Positions 1 through 4,284 of a stretch of 11,554 nucleotides of DNA are shown one piece after another (positions within the stretch are counted from its first letter, which is position 1; each line of letters begins with the position of its first letter). The position numbers and the translations under genes were made by a program. Origin of the DNA: JAACPR01 sp964598245 (GTDB lineage: Bacteria > Patescibacteriota > Minisyncoccia > Phycocordibacterales > JAACPR01); assembly GCA_964598245.1 (NCBI GenBank), contig CAZRAX010000017.1, positions 1-11,554 of the forward strand. Direction: 5' to 3'. The notes beneath the pieces were generated by a model. The model saw nothing but the letters and a program-made list of their open reading frames with translations, ran no database searches and had not been told where the DNA came from.

Positions 1-1
1 G

Positions 2-349
2 GTTGATAAAGAATTAAATCGCCCGTTTTCTTGTCATGAAGGGGATATTTGGTGGACTAGTATTGGTTGTAATATTGGTGTTGAAAATAACGGTAAGGGA
101 AATAACTTTGGTCGGCCTGTTTTAATTCTCAAGAAAATTAATTATTATTCTTGTTTAATTGTGCCGTTAAGTTCTAAAGAAAAGTTAGGCTTTTTCTACA
201 GAGAATTTTATTTTAAGAATATTAAAAACACTATTTTGTTCAATCAAATCAAAGTAGTTGATACTTCCAGATTCATAGATTTAATTGGTCAAATTAGTGA
301 AAAAAAATTGGTCAATATTAAATTACAGTTTGTAAAAATATTTAAATAA
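2..349 (+). CDS. MazF/PemK-like endoribonuclease toxin, 5' end outside window
   Basis: The reading frame is open from the first base to a TAA stop at 347-349; about 15 N-terminal residues are missing, judged from the full paralogue that follows. It contains the landmarks of the MazF/PemK family in order: GDIWW, an N-GKG stretch, GRPVLIL, VPLSS, and a QIKVVD...IGQIS segment. The family cuts mRNA. In Bacillus MazF the Arg of the RPV motif and the Thr/Ser after the strand ending in I/L-T are catalytic, and their counterparts here are the R of GRPV and the S of VPLSS. A GTG at 161 could be taken as a start, but that would discard the first half of the fold including the catalytic Arg, so it is rejected. 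No antitoxin-like gene follows; the next 120 bp are the hairpin/promoter module. Family assignment is fairly sure; activity is untested. Confidence 0.72.
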   Translation, partial: VDKELNRPFSCHEGDIWWTSIGCNIGVENNGKGNNFGRPVLILKKINYYSCLIVPLSSKEKLGFFYREFYFKNIKNTILFNQIKVVDTSRFIDLIGQISEKKLVNIKLQFVKIFK

Positions 350-391
350 AATAACCGCCCTGTTGGGCGGACATGGGTTACCCCGATTAAT
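345..391 (-). ncRNA. Candidate small structured RNA (copy 1), antisense side of toxin gene 1
   Basis: A minus-strand promoter (398-425) would start a transcript near 391. That transcript would fold into a short stem GGG-GTAA-CCC (384-375), a four-base spacer, then a perfect 6-bp stem CCGCCC-AACA-GGGCGG (370-355). A U-rich tail (TTATTTTATTT) follows, like a rho-independent terminator. The predicted RNA is about 45 nt and its tail overlaps the 3' end of the toxin gene on the opposite strand. On the plus strand the same hairpin is not followed by T residues, which favours the minus orientation. Transcription is inferred. Confidence 0.42.
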
Positions 392-397
392 GATTTA

Positions 398-425
398 ATT
401 CTACCAAACCCAATCTATCTGTCAA
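398..425 (-). promoter_or_regulatory. Minus-strand promoter, copy 1 (TTGACA-16-TAGAAT with extended -10)
   Basis: Read on the minus strand, 425-420 is a consensus -35 TTGACA and 403-398 is a -10 TAGAAT. They are separated by 16 bp, with TGG just upstream of the -10 (extended -10). Every promoter element is identical in copy 2 (915-942). The expected start is near 391. The AT-rich stretch upstream of the -35 (426-446) is also conserved and could act as an UP element. Confidence 0.55.
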
Positions 426-446
426 AACAAAATTTTATCAAAACTT
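398..446. repeat. 49-bp intergenic direct repeat, copy 1
   Basis: Matches 915-963 at 46 of 49 positions by direct comparison. It begins ATTCTACCAAACCCAAT and lies between the hairpin element after toxin gene 1 and the start of toxin gene 2. It consists of the minus-strand promoter plus its upstream AT-rich flank. The two copies are 517 bp apart and follow paralogous genes, so the toxin, hairpins and repeat appear to have been duplicated as one unit. Confidence 0.9.
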
Positions 447-456
447 TAGTCCGATT

Positions 457-465
457 TGCTCTAAT
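457..465 (+). promoter_or_regulatory. Extended -10 element for toxin gene 2
   Basis: TGCTCTAAT differs from the TGnTATAAT extended -10 consensus at one position and ends 6 nt before the ATG at 472. Transcription would begin at or next to the start codon, giving a leaderless mRNA. It is divergent from the minus-strand promoter at 398-425. No good -35 is seen. Confidence 0.4.
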
Positions 466-471
466 TTCTTG

Positions 472-867
472 ATGCACAAAAATTTTGATCAATGGAATGA
501 GGTCAAGAAAGGGGTTGATAATTCCGGTAATTTCCCAAATTTCAGGGAAAGAGAAGTTTGGTTTGTCAATTTAGGACTTAATGTTGGTTATGAACAAAAT
601 GGCAAGGGTTCTAATTATTTGAGACCAGTAATTATATTTAAGAAATTTAATTATAGATTGTTTTGGGCAGTACCATTAACTAAAAATGTCAAAAATCATA
701 AATATTATTTTAATTTTAAAATAAATTCTAAGGAAAATTCTGCGATATTATCACAGCTTAGGATTTTAGATGTAAAAAGATTAAGGTATAAAATTGGCTA
801 TCTTTCTAAGAAAAATTACCTACTTCTAACTAAAAAAATTTTGGGATTTTTCCCGAAAATTTTTTAG
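472..867 (+). CDS. MazF/PemK-like endoribonuclease toxin, complete paralogue
   Basis: 131 residues, a likely sequence-specific mRNA-cleaving toxin of the MazF/PemK family. Landmarks: EVWFVNLG at about 28-35, NGKGSNYLRPVIIF (Arg51 matches the catalytic Arg of Bacillus MazF), VPLT (Thr70 matches the catalytic Thr), and SQLRILD...IGYLS at about 94-112. It has an extra charged N-terminal stretch of about 25 residues (KNFDQWNEVKKG) before the usual family start. It is the paralogue of the partial gene to its left and is clearly diverged, so the duplication is not recent. ATG 472 is chosen over TTG 469 because ATG is preferred and a -10 sits 6 nt upstream. There is no Shine-Dalgarno sequence. No antitoxin gene lies on either side; pilD follows after the second hairpin/promoter module. 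It could be an orphan toxin or part of a toxin with an RNA partner. Confidence 0.75.
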   Translation: MHKNFDQWNEVKKGVDNSGNFPNFREREVWFVNLGLNVGYEQNGKGSNYLRPVIIFKKFNYRLFWAVPLTKNVKNHKYYFNFKINSKENSAILSQLRILDVKRLRYKIGYLSKKNYLLLTKKILGFFPKIF

Positions 868-908
868 TTTAACCCTTGCTATCGCAAGGTCGTGCCGAAG
901 CAATTTAT
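868..908 (-). ncRNA. Candidate small structured RNA (copy 2), antisense side of toxin gene 2
   Basis: The minus-strand promoter at 915-942 would start a transcript near 908. It would fold into TGC-TTCG-GCA (902-893; a C(UUCG)G tetraloop stem), a three-base spacer, then a perfect 6-bp stem CCTTGC-GATA-GCAAGG (889-874). The two-hairpin layout and spacing match copy 1 although the stem sequences are entirely different, so pairing is kept while sequence changes. The U-rich tail is weaker than in copy 1, so read-through antisense to toxin gene 2 is possible. Transcription is inferred. Confidence 0.4.
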
Positions 909-914
909 AATTAC

Positions 915-942
915 ATTCTACCAAACCCAATTTATCTGTCAA
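915..942 (-). promoter_or_regulatory. Minus-strand promoter, copy 2 (TTGACA-16-TAGAAT with extended -10)
   Basis: On the minus strand 942-937 is TTGACA and 920-915 is TAGAAT, with a 16-bp spacer and TGG before the -10. All promoter elements are identical to copy 1, with a single difference inside the spacer. It is divergent from the pilD promoter. Confidence 0.55.
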
Positions 943-963
943 AATAAAACTTTATCAAAACTT
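915..963. repeat. 49-bp intergenic direct repeat, copy 2
   Basis: Second copy of the repeat at 398-446, with 46 of 49 positions identical. It lies between the hairpin element after toxin gene 2 and the pilD promoter. The flanks on both sides are unrelated between copies, so conservation is concentrated on the promoter-like block. Confidence 0.9.
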
Positions 964-993
964 AACCTAAAAATCGCCCTAAAATTCTAAATT

Positions 994-1002
994 TGTTATA
1001 AT
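994..1002 (+). promoter_or_regulatory. Extended -10 promoter of the pilus cluster
   Basis: TGTTATAAT is a perfect extended -10 and ends 7 nt before the pilD ATG. The expected transcription start is at or beside the start codon, so the mRNA is probably leaderless. The 12-mer TGTTATAATTAA recurs exactly at 9586 and 10911. No convincing -35 is present. Confidence 0.6.
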
Positions 1003-1009
1003 TAATCTA

Positions 1010-1831
1010 ATGATTGCTTTACTCTCAATCTTTGTTTTTATCTTCGGCACCATAATCGGTAGCTTTTTAAATGTTGTAATTCTAAGGTACAACACCGGTC
1101 GTTCAATTGGCGGCCGTTCTGGCTGTATGCATTGCAATTATAAACTTCAGTGGTACGACTTGATTCCCATTTTTAGTTGGATTTTTTTACGAGGACGTTG
1201 TCGAAAATGCTTTTCTAAAATTTCAATTCAATATCCGCTTGTCGAGTTGGCAACTGGTCTTACTTTCTTATCAATTTTTGCTAATTTGTCACTGTATTAT
1301 ACCCAACCAGTCATTGCTGGATTATTTTTTATCTGGCAAGCAATTATTTTTTCAATTTTGATTATAATTTTTGTCTATGATTTGCGACACAAAATTATTC
1401 CAAACGAACTTTCCTATACTTTTGCTGGACTAGCTTTTATTCAAACTGTTTTTTATTTGTCACTGGCAAGCTCGTGGCAATTAATTAATTATCTTGATTT
1501 ATTTTCTGGGCTGTTGATGTTCTTGCCGTTTTGGGCACTCTGGGCTTTTTCAAAAGGTCGATGGATTGGACTAGGAGACGGCAAGCTTGCTTTGGGAATT
1601 GGATGGATGCTTGGATTTATTGGAGGAGTCTCAGCAATCGTTTTGGCTTTTTGGATCGGAGCAGTTTTCAGTGTTACATATTTGTTAATAACAAAATTGA
1701 ATAAGCTTGATAAAAATATTACAATGAAGACAGAGATTCCGTTTGCTCCGTTTTTGATAATCGGATTTTTGATTGTATTTTTCTGGCAAATTGATTTTCT
1801 TGGTCTTGGAATTTTTTTTAACATAATTTGA
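1010..1831 (+). CDS. pilD: Prepilin peptidase / N-methyltransferase (A24 family)
   Basis: 273-residue inner-membrane aspartyl protease that removes the short leader of type IV prepilins and N-methylates the new N-terminal residue. The N-terminal domain begins GTIIGSFLNVVILR (13-26) and carries the two CxxC pairs of the cytoplasmic zinc site (Cys39/42 and Cys64/67). The two catalytic aspartates are Asp124 in YDLRHKIIPNE and Asp190 in GLGDGKL. IPFAPFL near residue 233 is the usual C-terminal motif. About eight hydrophobic segments fit the family, and the length is typical. It is first in a cluster with four prepilin-like genes, its presumed substrates, and overlaps the next start by one base (TGATG). 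An extended -10 sits immediately upstream, so the mRNA is likely leaderless. Confidence 0.95.
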   Translation: MIALLSIFVFIFGTIIGSFLNVVILRYNTGRSIGGRSGCMHCNYKLQWYDLIPIFSWIFLRGRCRKCFSKISIQYPLVELATGLTFLSIFANLSLYYTQPVIAGLFFIWQAIIFSILIIIFVYDLRHKIIPNELSYTFAGLAFIQTVFYLSLASSWQLINYLDLFSGLLMFLPFWALWAFSKGRWIGLGDGKLALGIGWMLGFIGGVSAIVLAFWIGAVFSVTYLLITKLNKLDKNITMKTEIPFAPFLIIGFLIVFFWQIDFLGLGIFFNII

Positions 1832-2490
1832 TGAAGCTTTTTTCACAAAAAAATAAAAACAACAGCGGGTTCAGCCTTTTGGAAATGTTGGTTGTAATTG
1901 CAATTTTCGGAATTCTGACAGCCGTTATTGTTTTCAATTATGGTAAGTTTAATAGTGAGATAATTTTTACCAATGTTGCCTATGAATTGGCTTTATCAAT
2001 TCGTGAAGCCCAAGTTTACTCTCTAGGTGTTGCTGTTGCAGGAGACGATTTTGATACAAGATACGGAGTTTATTTTGATATAGAAGAAGATGATCAAAAA
2101 TTTATCTTTTTTGCTGATAAAGATGATAATGGTAGATGTGGGGCAAATAATGATTGTAGTTTGAGTGGATTATCTGGTGATGAACCGAGTAGTTTGAGTA
2201 ATTTAACAAGGGGGATTTTTGTTAGAGGTTTTTGTGTGACTGGTTTAGGTGAGACTCCAATTTGTTCTTCTGGAAATGATTATTATAATAAAAATAATCT
2301 TACTGGTAATAAAGAGGGTTTAGCCATAACCTTTCAAAGACCCGATCCAGATGCCTATATTGAAATAGGTAATGGGGGTGGAGTTTCGGGTCGTAATATC
2401 AAAATTGAATTAGAATCTCCAGATGGTGCCAGAAGAGACATCATTGTTAGTGAAAATGGACAAATAGATGTTAATTTTATTAACAATTAA
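1831..2490 (+). CDS. Minor prepilin / pseudopilin, GspH/FimT-like
   Basis: 219 residues. A basic leader of 13 residues ends in Gly13, followed by the class III cleavage motif G|FSLLE (Glu18 is position +5 of the mature protein) and one hydrophobic helix (14-36) that anchors the subunit and packs in the pilus core. The soluble part has YGVYFD near 78-83, as in GspH/FimT-like subunits, then FFADKDDNGRC, an Asp/Asn-rich loop resembling calcium-binding loops. It holds four cysteines (103, 109, 135, 145), an even number that suggests disulfides outside the cell. The start is ATG 1831 within TGATG, overlapping the pilD stop; the TTG codon just before it is unlikely. It would be a substrate of PilD. 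Confidence 0.85.
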   Translation: MKLFSQKNKNNSGFSLLEMLVVIAIFGILTAVIVFNYGKFNSEIIFTNVAYELALSIREAQVYSLGVAVAGDDFDTRYGVYFDIEEDDQKFIFFADKDDNGRCGANNDCSLSGLSGDEPSSLSNLTRGIFVRGFCVTGLGETPICSSGNDYYNKNNLTGNKEGLAITFQRPDPDAYIEIGNGGGVSGRNIKIELESPDGARRDIIVSENGQIDVNFINN

Positions 2491-2491
2491 A

Positions 2492-3049
2492 ATGAATCTA
2501 AAAAAGCAAAAAAATAATAACGGATTTACACTGATTGAAATGCTGGTTTCTGTTGCACTCTTTACGATTGTTTTAACTATTGCTATTGGTGCAATTTTGA
2601 CCATTATTGATGCCAATCGAAAATCACAGACTTTGACATTGGTTATGAATAATTTAAATTTTGCGATGGAATCAATGACAAGAAGTATCAAAACTGCAAA
2701 TCCAAGTAATACTGGTGATGATAGAATTAGGGTTGATGGTGGTAATACTAAACTTACTTTGACGGATCAGGAGGGGAGAAGAATTATCTATGAATTTGAC
2801 GAAGATGCCGAAAAAATTACAAAAGAAGTTGATTCAGGCACTGAGGTTCCAATTGTTTCTGATGATGTTGTAATTGAGGATGCGAAATTTTATCTATCAT
2901 CATCTTATGAATCTAGTGGTTATAATAAGCAACCAAGAATACATATTTTAATCTATGGTTATGTTCAAATTACAGAAAAAACTAGATCGGATTTTAGTAT
3001 TCAAACGACCATTTCACCAAGGCAATTAAACATTGATGCTATAAATTAA
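2492..3049 (+). CDS. Minor prepilin / pseudopilin, PilW/GspJ-like
   Basis: 185 residues. The leader MNLKKQKNNNG is followed by FTLIEML: cleavage after Gly11, with the conserved Glu at residue 16 (+5). The hydrophobic helix spans about 12-35, then a long amphipathic helix and a beta-rich domain ending ISPRQLNIDAIN, as in PilW/GspJ-type subunits. Unlike its neighbours it has no cysteine. The start at ATG 2492 leaves one base after the preceding stop and gives a leader of normal length; an in-frame ATG at 2468 would overlap the upstream gene and add eight uncharged residues. There is no Shine-Dalgarno sequence, so translation is probably coupled to the upstream gene. Confidence 0.84.
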   Translation: MNLKKQKNNNGFTLIEMLVSVALFTIVLTIAIGAILTIIDANRKSQTLTLVMNNLNFAMESMTRSIKTANPSNTGDDRIRVDGGNTKLTLTDQEGRRIIYEFDEDAEKITKEVDSGTEVPIVSDDVVIEDAKFYLSSSYESSGYNKQPRIHILIYGYVQITEKTRSDFSIQTTISPRQLNIDAIN

Positions 3050-3050
3050 A

Positions 3051-3668
3051 ATGATTAATAATTTATTTAAAAAAATAAAACGAAAGAAAAAAGGATTTAC
3101 TGTTGTAGAGAGTTTATTTGCTATTTTTATTTTATTACTTTCAATAACGGGGCCAATGGTCTTTACCCAATCGGGATTGAGAGCTTCTTTCGTGGCTCGT
3201 GATCAGGTCACAGCATTTTTCTTGGCTCAAGATGCGATTGAGTACATTAAAAATGTAAGAGATAATAATGTTTTAAATATTTTAGATGGTAATCCCGGAG
3301 ATTGGCTTGATAGTTTGAATGATTGTTTAAATATCAATGGTTGTACCATTGATACGTCAAAAATAGTTTCGAGTGCATTTTCTTCTTGCGCATCTGATAA
3401 TGGAATCGGCTGTATTAAGGATGACGATATTAATGTTTACACTCCATTGCAAAAAAATATTGATCCAACAACTGGATTAGAACTTTTTGGATTTGGGTTT
3501 AGTGGTACACCCGAAAACTCAATTTTTGCTCGTGAAATAAAAATTAAAGAGATTGGCAACAATGAAGCAGAAATTACTGTTACCGTCCGCTGGGAAACTG
3601 CCAAAACAATCGGTGTTCGTGAAATTGTTGTTAAAGAATTTATTTATAATTGGGCGGCATCAATTTAA
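3051..3668 (+). CDS. Minor prepilin / pseudopilin, PilV/GspI-like
   Basis: 205 residues. A strongly basic leader (KKIKRKKKG) ends at Gly15, followed by FTVVESLFAIFILL with Glu20 at +5 and an anchoring helix to about residue 37. The next part (FLAQDAIEYIKNVRDNN) is typical of PilV/GspI-like minor pilins. Four cysteines lie in the middle (NDC, NGC, SSC, IGC), possibly two disulfides. The C-terminal part is beta-rich (EITVTVRWET). The start leaves one base after the upstream stop (TAAAATG), the same junction as the preceding gene. Confidence 0.84.
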   Translation: MINNLFKKIKRKKKGFTVVESLFAIFILLLSITGPMVFTQSGLRASFVARDQVTAFFLAQDAIEYIKNVRDNNVLNILDGNPGDWLDSLNDCLNINGCTIDTSKIVSSAFSSCASDNGIGCIKDDDINVYTPLQKNIDPTTGLELFGFGFSGTPENSIFAREIKIKEIGNNEAEITVTVRWETAKTIGVREIVVKEFIYNWAASI

Positions 3669-3670
3669 TT

Positions 3671-4240
3671 ATGAGAAAAAAAATCCAACAAAAAAATAAA
3701 GCGTTCACACTACTGTTTGCAGTTCTAGTTTCTTCTTTGGTTTTGGCAGTTGGAGCCTCTGTTATTACTGTTGCCTTAAAACAATTACGATTATCTGGTT
3801 CTGCCAGAGATTCACAATATGCTTTCTATGCTGCCAATACTGGAATTGAATGCGCTATTTTTTGGGATTTGAATGATGTGGATGGTTTAGCTGTTTTTGC
3901 AACCAGTAGTGGTAGTAGTATGGTTTCAGAGTATGACAATAGACCTTATGTTGTGGAATGTGCTGGGTTGTCTTTGTATCAGCCAACCTTCGATTGCCAA
4001 TCTGTTGATGTTTATAATCAAGAAAATTGGTGTGTTTATTCTGACTCTGACAGCGCCACCACGACTTTTCGTATTGATCCAGTTGATTCTGATTCTAACC
4101 TAGAATATTGTGTTGATGTTATTGTTTCTAAAAGTAAAACTGATGACGGAATAGATACTGTCATTGAAGCTCGAGGTTATAATACTTGTGAAACTGGTAA
4201 TCCTCGTAGAATTGAAAGAGGCTTGCGAATTAAATATTAA
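3671..4240 (+). CDS. PilX/GspK-like minor prepilin lacking Glu5
   Basis: 189 residues. The leader MRKKIQQKNKA is followed by FTLLFAVLVSSLVLAVGASV: cleavage would follow Ala11 rather than Gly, and the residue at +5 of the mature protein is Phe16 instead of Glu. Minor pilins of the PilX/GspK kind depart from the rule in this way, and lack of Glu5 is associated with a place at the tip. The helix continues into LRLSGSARDSQYAFYAANTGIECA, typical of PilX-like proteins in this kind of cluster. Six cysteines are spread through the soluble domain. The start is ATG 3671, two bases after the upstream stop. It is the last gene of the pilus block; 44 bp then separate it from ligA with no terminator visible. 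Confidence 0.82.
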   Translation: MRKKIQQKNKAFTLLFAVLVSSLVLAVGASVITVALKQLRLSGSARDSQYAFYAANTGIECAIFWDLNDVDGLAVFATSSGSSMVSEYDNRPYVVECAGLSLYQPTFDCQSVDVYNQENWCVYSDSDSATTTFRIDPVDSDSNLEYCVDVIVSKSKTDDGIDTVIEARGYNTCETGNPRRIERGLRIKY

Positions 4241-4284
4241 TCTTTAAACTTAACTTTAATTAAATTGTTTTCAGTGATGGAAAT

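Noticed and set aside
161..349. GTG at 161 as the start of a 62-residue gene
   Set aside because: The frame is open to the left edge and the upstream part carries the conserved first half of the MazF-like fold, matching the complete paralogue.
469..474. TTG 469 and, similarly, TTG 1828 as start codons
   Set aside because: An ATG follows directly in both cases; at 1831 it forms the TGATG overlap and at 472 it is well placed after a -10.
398..963. The 49-bp repeats as integron attC or phage attachment sites, or as CRISPR
   Set aside because: Only two copies 517 bp apart, no integrase or cas gene, and the conserved bases are explained by promoter hexamers.
2..963. A standard type III ToxIN locus
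   Set aside because: ToxI repeats lie upstream on the same strand as toxN; here the hairpin RNA would be on the opposite strand and there is no tandem short repeat array within it.
1489..1824. Open frames on the minus strand inside pilD, ligA, gatA and others
   Set aside because: They lie fully within well-identified genes, have no family motifs and no plausible starts.
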